Assembly: GCF_036227565.1 (NCBI RefSeq)
Contig: NZ_CP109460.1
Span: forward strand, 62,001 to 126,000
Reading direction: 5' to 3'
Origin: Streptomyces sp. NBC_01454
GTDB taxonomy: Bacteria; Actinomycetota; Actinomycetes; Streptomycetales; Streptomycetaceae
DNA length: 64,000 bases
How positions within the stretch are numbered: the first letter of the stretch is position 1; each line of letters opens with the position of its first letter. The translations under genes were made by a program, and so were the position numbers. Of the stretch, positions 17,023-24,660 are shown one piece after another. The notes beneath the pieces are model-generated. The model was not told the DNA's origin. It saw nothing but the letters and a program-made list of their open reading frames with translations, and did no database searches.

Positions 17023-18240
17023 ATGGTTTACGAGCCGAAAGCGCCGGTGATCCCGTACAAGCGCACCTGCCCTTTCGATCCGGCAGCCGAGTACGCGCAG
17101 CTGCGCGAGGAGGACCCGATCAGCCCGGTGGCCTTCGAGCTGTCGCCGCGCGAGAAGGACGGCTGGCTGATCACCCGGCATGAGCACATCCGCCAGATCA
17201 TGACCGACTCCCGCTTCAGCCACCGCAGCGAGCTGCTGGCGCTGGTGCACTCGCCGCCCTTCCCCGTCGAGGAGTACGCCCCCGAGCCGTCCGCGCCGGG
17301 CAACTTCGTGCGGATGGACGCTCCCGATCACACCCGCTACCGGCGGCTGCTGACCGGGTTCTTCACCGTGCGCAAGATCCAGCAGTACGAGCCCACGCTG
17401 GAGCGGATCATCGACGGGGTGCTCGACGAGATGGCCGCGATGGAGCCTCCGGTGGACCTGCTGAAGGTCTTCGCGGAGAAGATCCCCGCCAGGTCGACCT
17501 GCTCCATCATGGGGGTGTCGGAGAGCGATCTGATGGCCCTGGCGGAGCACTTCTCGGTCATCATGCGGATCGAGTACTCGCTCGAGGAGTTCGTCCATCA
17601 CAACACCGAGCTGAACGCGACGCTCGAGCGGATGATGGCCGAGCGCTTCGCGGGTGAGCCGGGGGACGACTTGCTCGGGCAGCTCATCGCGACCGGCGAG
17701 CTGACCGAACAGGAGATGTTCAACATCGCCTGGATCGCGATCGGCGGGGCACTCGACACCACTCCCAACATGTTCGCGCTGGGCACCTTCGCGCTGCTGG
17801 AGCACCCCGAGCAGCTGGCGAAGGTGCGGGAGCGGCCGGAACTGATGGAGAACACCGTCGAGGAACTGCTGCGCTATCTGACGATCTCCCACTTCGGGGC
17901 GAGCCGGGTGGCGCTGGAGGATGTCGAGATCGGCGGCCGGACCATCAAGGCCGGGCAGACGGTGGTGCTCTCGCTGCCCTCGGCCAACCGTGATCCGCGG
18001 TACTTCGAGAACGCCGACGAGTTCGACATCGACCGCCCCTCGCGCCGGCATCTGGCGTTCGGCTTCGGGATCCACCAGTGCCTCGGCCAGCACCTCGCGA
18101 GGGCGTCGCTGCGCATCGGCTTCCAGAAGCTGTTCGACCGCTTCCCGGATCTGCGGCTCGCGGTGCCCGCGGAGCAAGTGCCGCTGCGGGAGACCGCGAT
18201 TCACTACGGCGTTTTCGAACTGCCGGTGACCTGGGGCTGA
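17023..18240 (+). CDS. Cytochrome P450
   Basis: This 405-residue bacterial class I P450 starts at the ATG at 17023 behind GGAGGAG. The I-helix reads IAIGGALDTTPNM, with the Thr pair that activates oxygen. The ExxR pair is in EELLRYL. The heme loop is FGFGIHQCLGQHLAR, with Cys353 as the thiolate ligand. Length and motifs resemble the CYP105/CYP107-type enzymes that hydroxylate or epoxidise polyketides and macrolides. It needs a ferredoxin and reductase; the ferredoxin at 24122 is one possible partner. The next gene in the same direction, 112 bp on, is a sugar ketoreductase. Confidence 0.93.
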   Translation: MVYEPKAPVIPYKRTCPFDPAAEYAQLREEDPISPVAFELSPREKDGWLITRHEHIRQIMTDSRFSHRSELLALVHSPPFPVEEYAPEPSAPGNFVRMDAPDHTRYRRLLTGFFTVRKIQQYEPTLERIIDGVLDEMAAMEPPVDLLKVFAEKIPARSTCSIMGVSESDLMALAEHFSVIMRIEYSLEEFVHHNTELNATLERMMAERFAGEPGDDLLGQLIATGELTEQEMFNIAWIAIGGALDTTPNMFALGTFALLEHPEQLAKVRERPELMENTVEELLRYLTISHFGASRVALEDVEIGGRTIKAGQTVVLSLPSANRDPRYFENADEFDIDRPSRRHLAFGFGIHQCLGQHLARASLRIGFQKLFDRFPDLRLAVPAEQVPLRETAIHYGVFELPVTWG

Positions 18241-18352
18241 CTCCCCCCCCGGGCCCGCCTGTCACGGCAGGGCCGGCGTTCCGTGGCCGCAGGGCCGCCC
18301 CCCGATCACCGGGGTGGGGCAGACGTCCCGCCTCAGCCCCCGAGGACCTCCA

Positions 18353-19432
18353 TTGGATGACTCCGTGCCAGCTCAGCGCACCACTCACCCACAGCAGCTG
18401 TCCGCGCCCGCCGGGCCGGCCCCCGACTCCGGCGGCGCGGGTCCGGTGCGCTTCGGCGCGCTGGGTACCTCGTCCTTCGGGGGGCGGCGGGTGCTCCCGG
18501 CGATGACCGGCTGCCCGCAGACCGCACTCGTCGCGGTGGCCGGCCGCAGCCCGGAGCGCGCCCAGCGGTTCGCCGACCGGTTCGGCTGCGCCGCGGCCAC
18601 CATGGAAGGGCTCCTGGAGCGCGAGGACATCGACGCCGTCTACATCTCCCTGCCGCCGTCGCTGCACGGCGAGTGGGCGGCCCGGGCGCTGCACGCGGGC
18701 AAGCACGTCCTGGTCGAGAAGCCGATCGCCACGACCGCGGCCGAGGCCCGCACCGTGGTGGCGCTGGCCGAGGACCGTGACCTGGTGCTGCGGGAGAACT
18801 TCATGTTCCTGCACCATCCGCAGCACGACGCGGTCGCGGCGCTGATCGCCGAGGGGCGGCTCGGGGGGCTGCGCGCGTTCCACGGCGCGTTCTGCTTCCC
18901 GCCGCTGCCCGAGAAGGACATCCGGTACGTGCCCGAACTCGGCGGCGGTGCGCTGCTGGACGCGGGGGTGTATCCGCTGCGGGCCGCCGCGATGCTGCTG
19001 GGTCCCGGGCTGCGGGTGGCGGGCGCCACGGCGCGGGTGCGGCGGTCCGACGGGCTGGATCTGTCGGGCCAGGCGCTGTTGGTGTCACCGTCCGGTGTGC
19101 TGGCGAGCGTCGAGTTCGGCTTCGAGCACGCCTACGGCTCGTGCTACTCCCTGTGGGGCGCGGGGGCGAAGGTCGCCGTGGACCGGGCGTTCACCCCGCC
19201 GGCCGGGTACCGGCCGGAGTTGGTGCTGGAGGAACAGGACCACGTCGAGAAGTTCACGCTCCCGGCGGCGGACCAGCTGGACCGGTCCCTGGCCGGATTC
19301 GCCGCGGCCGTGACCACCGGCGGCGCCGCGGCCGACCCCGCGGAGGCCCGGTGGCGGCAGGACGCGGTCGCCATGATGGAACTGGTCGACGCGGTCCGCG
19401 CGCAGGCCGTCCGGGTCACCGTCGACGGGTAG
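18353..19432 (+). CDS. NDP-hexose 3-ketoreductase (Gfo/Idh/MocA family)
   Basis: The 359-residue protein probably begins at a TTG (18353) six bases after GAGGA; a GTG at 18365 is the alternative. The N-terminal Rossmann domain has VRFGALGTSSFGGR, then the family signature HVLVEKPIATTAAEA with the catalytic Lys. The block RENFMFLHHPQHDAV, followed by DIRYVPELGGGALLDAGVYPLRAA and DRAFTPPAGY, is what I know from NDP-hexose 3-ketoreductases of the TylC1/KijD10 type. Those reduce the 3-keto group left by a 2,3-dehydratase in 2,6-dideoxysugar pathways. Together with genes at 50.8-54 kb it points to a 3-C-methyl dideoxysugar. The 2,3-dehydratase is not in the window. Confidence 0.82.
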   Translation: MDDSVPAQRTTHPQQLSAPAGPAPDSGGAGPVRFGALGTSSFGGRRVLPAMTGCPQTALVAVAGRSPERAQRFADRFGCAAATMEGLLEREDIDAVYISLPPSLHGEWAARALHAGKHVLVEKPIATTAAEARTVVALAEDRDLVLRENFMFLHHPQHDAVAALIAEGRLGGLRAFHGAFCFPPLPEKDIRYVPELGGGALLDAGVYPLRAAAMLLGPGLRVAGATARVRRSDGLDLSGQALLVSPSGVLASVEFGFEHAYGSCYSLWGAGAKVAVDRAFTPPAGYRPELVLEEQDHVEKFTLPAADQLDRSLAGFAAAVTTGGAAADPAEARWRQDAVAMMELVDAVRAQAVRVTVDG

Positions 19433-19451
19433 CGGCAGGGAGGGCCAGGAG

Positions 19452-19491
19452 GCGGTCCTCGTACCGGCAGTGCCGACGGTACGAGCACCGC
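19452..19491. terminator. Bidirectional hairpin between convergent genes
   Basis: The arms GCGGTCCTCGTACCG and CGGTACGAGCACCGC form 15 pairs with one mismatch around a 10-nt loop. The hairpin lies between the stop of the 3-ketoreductase gene (+) and the stop of the DUF1772 gene (-). Confidence 0.65.
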
Positions 19492-19522
19492 TTCCCGGGC
19501 GGCGCCCAGGTCCCCGAAGCGT

Positions 19523-19969
19523 TCAGACGAGTGCGACGGCGAACAGCGCGAAGGCGCCCACGATGATGCCCACGCGCAGGTAGTGGAGCCGGTCCCACCG
19601 CCCTACCTGCTGCTTCCAGTCCGTGGGCACGCCCTCGTGCGACCAGGTCGCCACCCGCTTGTTGATCGGCACCAGCAGCAGGATCGACATCACCACGCTC
19701 AGTACGAGCAGCGCTGTGCCCGCGGCGACGAGCGGGGCACCGGGGCCACCCCACTCCACCGCGGCCCACACCGACCCGAGGACGACCGAGCCGATGTACC
19801 AGAACGGCATGATCCGGCCGAGGACGCGCGCGCCGTCGCTGCGGGCGTGGACTCCTCCGTCGTTCGGGAGCCGGTCGAGGATCGGGTTGATGAACACCGC
19901 CACCGCGAACTCCACGCCCCCCATCAGCCCGACCACGACGACCGTGATGACGGCCAGTGCGTTCTGCAT
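19523..19969 (-). CDS. DUF1772 membrane protein (anthrone-oxygenase-like family)
   Basis: The 148-residue protein starts at the ATG at 19969 after GGAGGGG. It has four hydrophobic segments: residues 3-25, about 55-72, about 78-97 and about 128-147. The conserved DUF1772 residues GGVEFAVAVFINPILDRLP and INKRVATW...DWKQQVGRWDRLHYLRV are present. DUF1772 proteins occur next to TetR regulators, and some act as cofactorless oxygenases on anthrones. Which role applies here is unknown. It is divergent from a TetR gene, with two matching operators between them. Confidence 0.75.
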   Translation of the reverse strand: MQNALAVITVVVVGLMGGVEFAVAVFINPILDRLPNDGGVHARSDGARVLGRIMPFWYIGSVVLGSVWAAVEWGGPGAPLVAAGTALLVLSVVMSILLLVPINKRVATWSHEGVPTDWKQQVGRWDRLHYLRVGIIVGAFALFAVALV

Positions 19970-19989
19970 GTCCCCTCCCAAGGACAGGA

Positions 19990-20055
19990 CCTAGCGGCGC
20001 TAGGTATCGAGTCAATGCTAGACATGTCGCCGCTCGATTGTCTAGCGATGCTAGA
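19990..20055. promoter_or_regulatory. Two TetR-type operator palindromes
   Basis: CCTAGCGGCGCTAGG (19990-20004) and TCTAGCGATGCTAGA (20041-20055) share the pattern CTAGCG-N-NGCTAG, 51 bp apart. They lie between the divergent DUF1772 and TetR genes, the second one ending 8 bp before the TetR start. This is the arrangement of an autoregulating repressor that controls both genes. Confidence 0.75.
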
Positions 20056-20063
20056 ATCGCGCC

Positions 20064-20639
20064 ATGTCGGTACGTGAACGCAAGGAACGCGAGCGGGCCA
20101 ACCGCCACCAGCTGATCGTCTCCACCGCCCGCGAACTCGCCGAGAGCGACGGCTGGGACGCGGTCACCACACGCCGGCTCGCCGAACGGATCGAGTACAG
20201 CCAGCCCGTGCTCTACAGCCACTTCCGGGGGAAGAAGGAGATCCTGGGAGCGGTCGCGCTGGAAGGGTTCGCCGAGCTGACGACAGCGCTGCGCGCCGCG
20301 GCGCCGAAGGGACCCGCCGACCGTGCGACGGTGGCCGCGCTGGCCCGCGCCTACACCGACTTCGCCACGGACAACCCCGCGCTGTACGACGCGATGTTCA
20401 GCCTCGACAACGGCCTCCCCTTCGCCGACGAAACCACGCCGGCGCCGCTGCACGAGGCGTTCGGGGTGTTGCAGGACCATCTCGCCGACCACGCGCACCC
20501 CGATGAACCGGGGCTGTTCGTCGAGACGTTCTGGGCGGCGCTGCACGGACTGGTCACCCTCACCCGCGCCGGGCGGCTGCCCGCCGAGCGGGTGTCCGAC
20601 CGCCTCACGCTCCTGGTGGACCGTTTCGTTTCCCGCTAG
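20064..20639 (+). CDS. TetR-family transcriptional repressor
   Basis: The 191-residue protein has an N-terminal TetR helix-turn-helix: LIVSTARELAESDGWDAVTTRRLAERIEYSQPVLYSHFRGKKEIL (residues 13-57). An alpha-helical ligand/dimer domain follows, with a WAALHGLVTLTRAGRLP helix typical of the family. It very likely binds the paired CTAGCG palindromes just upstream and represses itself and the DUF1772 gene. The ligand is unknown. Its stop overlaps that of mqnD by four bases: a palindromic CTAG supplies TAG to both convergent genes. Confidence 0.9.
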   Translation: MSVRERKERERANRHQLIVSTARELAESDGWDAVTTRRLAERIEYSQPVLYSHFRGKKEILGAVALEGFAELTTALRAAAPKGPADRATVAALARAYTDFATDNPALYDAMFSLDNGLPFADETTPAPLHEAFGVLQDHLADHAHPDEPGLFVETFWAALHGLVTLTRAGRLPAERVSDRLTLLVDRFVSR

Positions 20640-21505
20640 CCGACGCCCGGGAAGTCCAGGGCGTCGGGAGCGACCGGCGGTACGAGGCCCTCGGCGGCGG
20701 CGCGGCCGAGCAGCTCCCGCACCGCCGCGTAGCCGTCCTCGCCGAGGGCCGCGGTGTAGTCGTTCACATACAGTCCGATGTGCTGCTCGATCACGTCCGG
20801 GGCCATCTCCTGGGCATGTTCCAGGACGTAGGGCCGGGATGTCGAGGGGTTGTCCCAGGCGAAGCGGACGGAGTCGGCCGCGGCGCGGGCCACCGCCCGC
20901 AGCTGCTCCTCCCCGAGGTCCCGTCGGGCGACGATCGCCCCGAGCGGGATCGGGCGGCCGCTGCCGGCCTCCCATTCCTCGCCCATGTCGGCGAGGCGGT
21001 GCAGCCCGTACTGCTGGTAGGTGAAGCGGGCCTCGTGGATGACCAGGCCCGCGTCGACCGCGCCGTCGCGGACCGCGGGCATGATCTCGTGGAAGGGCAT
21101 CACCACGACGTCGCCCACTCCGCCCGGCACGGCCCGCGCCGCCCACAGGCGGAACAGCAGATACGCGGTCGAGCGCACGCTGGGCACCGCGACGCTGCGC
21201 CCGGCCAGCCGCTCCGGGCCGGCGGGACCGTCCTCGGGCCGGGTGAGCACCAGCGGCCCGCACCCGTGGCCCAGCGCGCCGCCGCACGGCAGCAGGGCGT
21301 ACTCGTCGAGCACGTACGGCAGGGCCGCGTAGGAGATCTTCAGCAGATCCCCGGCGCCGCGTTCCGCGAGGCCGTTGGTGACGTCGATGTCCGCGATGGT
21401 CACCGTGAGTCCGGGCGCCCTCGGGAGCAGGCCGTGGGACCAGGCGTGGAAGGTGAAGGTGTCATTCGGACATGGTGAGTGGGCGATCGTCAGCCGCTGG
21501 GCCAT
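20636..21505 (-). CDS. mqnD: 1,4-dihydroxy-6-naphthoate synthase MqnD
   Basis: The 289-residue protein starts at the ATG at 21505. It carries the MqnD/MqnA-fold marker SPCPNDTFTFHAWSHG near the N-terminus, then ADIDVTNGLAERG and LLKISYAALPYV, and later VIHEARFTYQQYGL and RPIPLGAIVARRDL. MqnD releases 1,4-dihydroxy-6-naphthoate from cyclic dehypoxanthinyl futalosine, the third-last kind of intermediate on the futalosine route to menaquinone. Here it is set in a polyketide cluster and is divergent from the PaaK-like/mqnE operon, with a strong LuxR-type box between them. This suggests dedicated production of the naphthoate as a building block. Confidence 0.93.
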   Translation of the reverse strand: MAQRLTIAHSPCPNDTFTFHAWSHGLLPRAPGLTVTIADIDVTNGLAERGAGDLLKISYAALPYVLDEYALLPCGGALGHGCGPLVLTRPEDGPAGPERLAGRSVAVPSVRSTAYLLFRLWAARAVPGGVGDVVVMPFHEIMPAVRDGAVDAGLVIHEARFTYQQYGLHRLADMGEEWEAGSGRPIPLGAIVARRDLGEEQLRAVARAAADSVRFAWDNPSTSRPYVLEHAQEMAPDVIEQHIGLYVNDYTAALGEDGYAAVRELLGRAAAEGLVPPVAPDALDFPGVG

Positions 21506-21584
21506 GGGTCCCCTCCGCCGGGGTTCGTTCGGGCCGCCGGCCCGGAGCTCCGGCGCCGTCCCTCCCAGGAAACCCGTTGTGGGT

Positions 21585-21600
21585 ATGGGGAATTCCCCAG
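21585..21600. promoter_or_regulatory. PAS-LuxR box, best match (mqnD / ligase-mqnE promoter)
   Basis: ATGGGGAATTCCCCAG fits CTVGGGAWWTCCCBAG at 15 of 16 positions and is nearly a perfect palindrome. It ends 150 nt before the ATG at 21750. GAGTAT follows 12 nt downstream, the position where two related promoters have CATACT. It may also serve the divergent mqnD. Confidence 0.75.
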
Positions 21601-21749
21601 AGTGGCCTCGGCGAGTATGAGAGGGGCCGCCGGTGTTGCCGCGTCGGACCGTCACCCCGGCGCCGGTCCGGCCGGGAGACGCGGGCGGCAGCCCGGCTCC
21701 CGCATGATCCGCGCGCGACTGCGGCCTTCCCGGCAGGAAAGGAACGGCG

Positions 21750-22832
21750 ATGCTGCCGACCACCGCACCACTGGACACCTCCGCCATGGGGCGCTGGCTG
21801 TCCATGGATCTCGACGCGTGGACCCGGCATGTCGTACGCCGTCACTTCGCTCCGGACACCGGGAGTCCGTATTGGCTCAAGCGCCGTGACACGCTGGATT
21901 TCGACCCGTTCGACATCACGCGCTACGCCGAACTGTCGGCGTTCGGCCACTTCACACTCGCCGAGCTGCGGGACCTCGACCCCGTCGATCTGGTCCCGCA
22001 GGCCGTGCCGCGCCCGCTGTCGGGCCGGGTCTTCGACTCGGGCGGCACCACCGGCCGACCGTGCCACGTCTTCTACACCGGTTCGATGCTCGACCACCAC
22101 TCCCTCTGGCGCCGGTTCGGCCTGGTCACGGCAGGTTTCCAACCGGGCCGCAGCTGGGTGTACGCCACTCCCGGGGGGCCGCACGTGGTGGGCGAGGGCG
22201 CCGCGCAGATCGCCCATCTGTATGCGTCGGTGGTCTACGGCATCGACCTCGACCCGCGCTGGATCAAGCAGCTCATCCGGAGCTGCCGGCTGGCCGAGGT
22301 CAACCACTATGTCGATCATGTCGTCGACCAGATCACGGACCTCATGAGCAGCCGCCGGATCGACTACCTGGAGACGACACCCGCGCTGTTCCAGGCGCTG
22401 GTGCGGCGGCGTCCCGAACTGGTCGGGCGGCTCGACGGCGTCGGACTCGGCGGCACGCAGATCGTGCCGGCGATGTACCGGGAGTTCGCCGGGGCGCTGG
22501 GCGGCGCTCCGATCGGGACGGCCTACGGGAACACCTTCGGGTGCGCCATGGGCCTGCCCGCGGAGCAGAACGGCGACGTCCTTCCGTACGTCCCGCACTA
22601 CCCGCAGGTCACCATGGCCGTCGTCGACAAGAACGACCCGGCGCGGACGGTGGACTACGGGGAGGTGGGCCAGGTCAGGCTCACGGTGTTGCACGAGGAT
22701 CTCTTCCTGCCCCACATCCTCGAACGCGACCAGGCCGCGCGGTACCGCACCTCGGCCGACTGGCCCTGCGACGGGGTGGCGAACGTCCAGCCGCTGCAGG
22801 TCTCCCGGGCCGCGCCCGAAGGAATCTACTGA
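21750..22832 (+). CDS. PaaK-like AMP-binding protein (adenylate-forming, short form)
   Basis: The 360-residue protein starts at the ATG at 21750 after AGGAAAGGA. It resembles the phenylacetate-CoA-ligase branch of adenylate-forming enzymes. The nucleotide loop is FDSGGTTGRPCHVF, and later motifs are YLETTPALFQALVRRRPEL, GLGGTQIVPAMYREF and TAYGNTFGCAMGLPAE. The C-terminal lid domain (about 100 residues) appears to be missing or very short, so full CoA-ligase chemistry is uncertain; adenylation alone is possible. It heads an operon with mqnE and a ferredoxin and has the best LuxR-type box in the window upstream. A natural substrate would be an aromatic acid such as the dihydroxynaphthoate, but this is inference. 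Confidence 0.72.
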   Translation: MLPTTAPLDTSAMGRWLSMDLDAWTRHVVRRHFAPDTGSPYWLKRRDTLDFDPFDITRYAELSAFGHFTLAELRDLDPVDLVPQAVPRPLSGRVFDSGGTTGRPCHVFYTGSMLDHHSLWRRFGLVTAGFQPGRSWVYATPGGPHVVGEGAAQIAHLYASVVYGIDLDPRWIKQLIRSCRLAEVNHYVDHVVDQITDLMSSRRIDYLETTPALFQALVRRRPELVGRLDGVGLGGTQIVPAMYREFAGALGGAPIGTAYGNTFGCAMGLPAEQNGDVLPYVPHYPQVTMAVVDKNDPARTVDYGEVGQVRLTVLHEDLFLPHILERDQAARYRTSADWPCDGVANVQPLQVSRAAPEGIY

Positions 22833-22897
22833 CGACGATGCCCGCAGCGCCCAAGCGCACTCTTTGCCAAGTCAAGCACTCAGGAAGGTAGTTGGGG

Positions 22898-24061
22898 ATG
22901 GACGCAGGACTCAAGCGTGAGCTGGAGGAGAAGGTCTATGCGGGAGAGCGGCTGTCCCGTGAGGACGGGATCGCGCTCTACGGGTGCGACGACCTGGCCT
23001 GGCTGGGCGGGCTGGCCCACGAGGTACGGACGCGCAAGAACGGCGATGTCGTCCACTTCAATGTGAACCGCCATCTGAACATGACGAATGTGTGCACCGC
23101 CTCCTGCGCCTACTGCTCCTTCCAGCGCAAGCCGGGCGAGCAGGACGCGTACACGATGCGGATCGAGGAGGCCGTCCGCCTCGCCAAGGCGATGGAGAAC
23201 GAGAACCTCACCGAGCTGCACATCGTCAACGGTCTGCACCCGACGCTGCCGTGGCGCTACTACCCGCGCTCGCTGCGCGAGCTGAAGAAAGCGCTGCCGG
23301 ACGTCTCCCTGAAGGCGTTCACCGCCACCGAGATCCACCACTTCGAGACCATCTCCGGGCTGAGTGCCTCCGAGATCCTCGACGAGCTGATCGACGCCGG
23401 TCTGGAGTCGCTGACCGGCGGCGGCGCCGAGATCTTCGACTGGGAGGTGCGCCAGCACATCGTGGACCACCGCACCCACTGGGAAGACTGGTCGCGCATC
23501 CACCGCCTCGCCCACGAGAAGGGCCTCAAGACCCCCTCGACGATGCTCTACGGGCACATCGAGGAGCCCCGCCACCGCGTCGACCACGTACTGCGGCTGC
23601 GTGAGCTCCAGGACGAGACCGGCGGTTTCCAGGTCTTCATCCCGCTGCGCTACCAGCACGACTTCGTCGACATGCAGGACGGCAAGGTCCGCAACAAGCT
23701 CCAGGCCAGGACCACCATGGCGTCGGGTGCGGAGGCCCTGAAGACCTTCGCGGTCTCGCGCCTGCTGTTCGACAACGTCCCGCACGTCAAGGTCTTCTGG
23801 GTCATGCACGGGGTGTCGACGGCCCAGTTGGCCCTGAACCACGGTGCGGACGACATGGACGGTTCGGTGGTCGAGTACAAGATCACGCACGACGCGGACA
23901 ACTACGGCACGCCGGACAAGCTGACCCGCGAGGACATTCTGGACCTGATCCGGGACGCGGGCTTCCGCCCGATCGAGCGCAACACCCGGTATGAGACGAT
24001 CCGCGAGTACCCCGGCCCGGACCCCGAGCGGCGTGAGTCGCCGCAGCCCATGCGGGTCTGA
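22898..24061 (+). CDS. mqnE: Aminofutalosine synthase MqnE (radical SAM)
   Basis: The 387-residue protein starts at the ATG at 22898 with AGGAAGG nine bases upstream. The radical-SAM cluster motif is CTASCAYC (Cys66, Cys70, Cys73). Long blocks are characteristic of actinobacterial MqnE: TRKNGDVVHFNVNRHLNMTN, ENLTELHIVNGLHP, LTGGGAEIFDWEVRQH and GGFQVFIPLRYQHDF. The enzyme adds an adenosyl radical to 3-(1-carboxyvinyloxy)benzoate, the MqnA product, to give aminofutalosine. It sits 65 bp after the PaaK-like gene and 60 bp before a ferredoxin that could supply electrons. Its place in the polyketide cluster suggests an extra copy beside the housekeeping one. Confidence 0.95.
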   Translation: MDAGLKRELEEKVYAGERLSREDGIALYGCDDLAWLGGLAHEVRTRKNGDVVHFNVNRHLNMTNVCTASCAYCSFQRKPGEQDAYTMRIEEAVRLAKAMENENLTELHIVNGLHPTLPWRYYPRSLRELKKALPDVSLKAFTATEIHHFETISGLSASEILDELIDAGLESLTGGGAEIFDWEVRQHIVDHRTHWEDWSRIHRLAHEKGLKTPSTMLYGHIEEPRHRVDHVLRLRELQDETGGFQVFIPLRYQHDFVDMQDGKVRNKLQARTTMASGAEALKTFAVSRLLFDNVPHVKVFWVMHGVSTAQLALNHGADDMDGSVVEYKITHDADNYGTPDKLTREDILDLIRDAGFRPIERNTRYETIREYPGPDPERRESPQPMRV

Positions 24062-24121
24062 AGCCCGCCGGCCCGAGCGCCCGAAACCACAGACCAAGAC
24101 CACGATCGGCAGGCAGGCGGT

Positions 24122-24427
24122 ATGTCCACCAACGTGAACGTGAACAACGACGAACTCGAGGTCTGGATCGACCAGGACCTGTGCACCGGAGACGGCATCT
24201 GCGTGGAGTACGCGCCGGAGGTCTTCGAGCTGGACATCGACGGGCTCGCCTATGTGAAGGGTGAGGACGACGAGCTGCGCCAGGCGCCCCGGGCGACCGC
24301 GCCGCTGCCACTGGATCTGATCCGGGATGTCGCGGACTCCGCCAAGGAGTGCCCGGGCGAGTGCATCCACGTACGGCGCGTCAAGGACGCGGTGGAGGTC
24401 TACGGACCGGAGGCCGAGTCGGCCTGA
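24122..24427 (+). CDS. Small ferredoxin with an Asp in the cluster motif
   Basis: The 101-residue protein has a single iron-sulfur site of the form C21-x2-D24-x2-C27...C77-P (CTGDGIC and ECPGEC). Asp24 stands where four-Cys ferredoxins have their second Cys, as in the Asp-ligated ferredoxin of Pyrococcus. A [3Fe-4S] or Asp-ligated [4Fe-4S] cluster is therefore expected. The acidic body is typical of electron donors to P450s. It is the last gene of the ligase-mqnE operon. It may reduce the radical-SAM enzymes or the P450 at 17023. Two strong hairpins follow. Confidence 0.88.
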   Translation: MSTNVNVNNDELEVWIDQDLCTGDGICVEYAPEVFELDIDGLAYVKGEDDELRQAPRATAPLPLDLIRDVADSAKECPGECIHVRRVKDAVEVYGPEAESA

Positions 24428-24460
24428 CCCGGGCCGGCGGGCCGCAGGACACGCAGCGCA

Positions 24461-24500
24461 CGGGCCGGTTCCCGAAGACACCTCTTCGGGAACCGGCCCG
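24461..24500. terminator. Strong hairpin terminator after the ferredoxin gene
   Basis: Arms of 18 bp (24461-24478 and 24483-24500) are perfectly complementary around the 4-nt loop CACC. The hairpin lies between the convergent ferredoxin and mqnC genes. Confidence 0.85.
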
Positions 24501-24581
24501 TCGGCGTGGGCCGGTCCGGCTCCCGGCCGGGCAGGTCCCCCGGTATGACGCCGCGGTCGTGCCCTGCGCCGGCACAGCACA

Positions 24582-24617
24582 ACGGTGACCGGATCAGCTC
24601 TCTGATCCGGTCACCGT
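24582..24617. terminator. Strong hairpin terminator after mqnC
   Basis: Arms of 16 bp (24582-24597 and 24602-24617) match perfectly around the loop CTCT. It lies 44 bp from the mqnC stop and forms a pair with the hairpin at 24461, one for each converging operon. Confidence 0.85.
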
Positions 24618-24660
24618 GTGGGAGGAGCCGGCGTCACGCGCGGCACGCAGGAGGAGCTGG

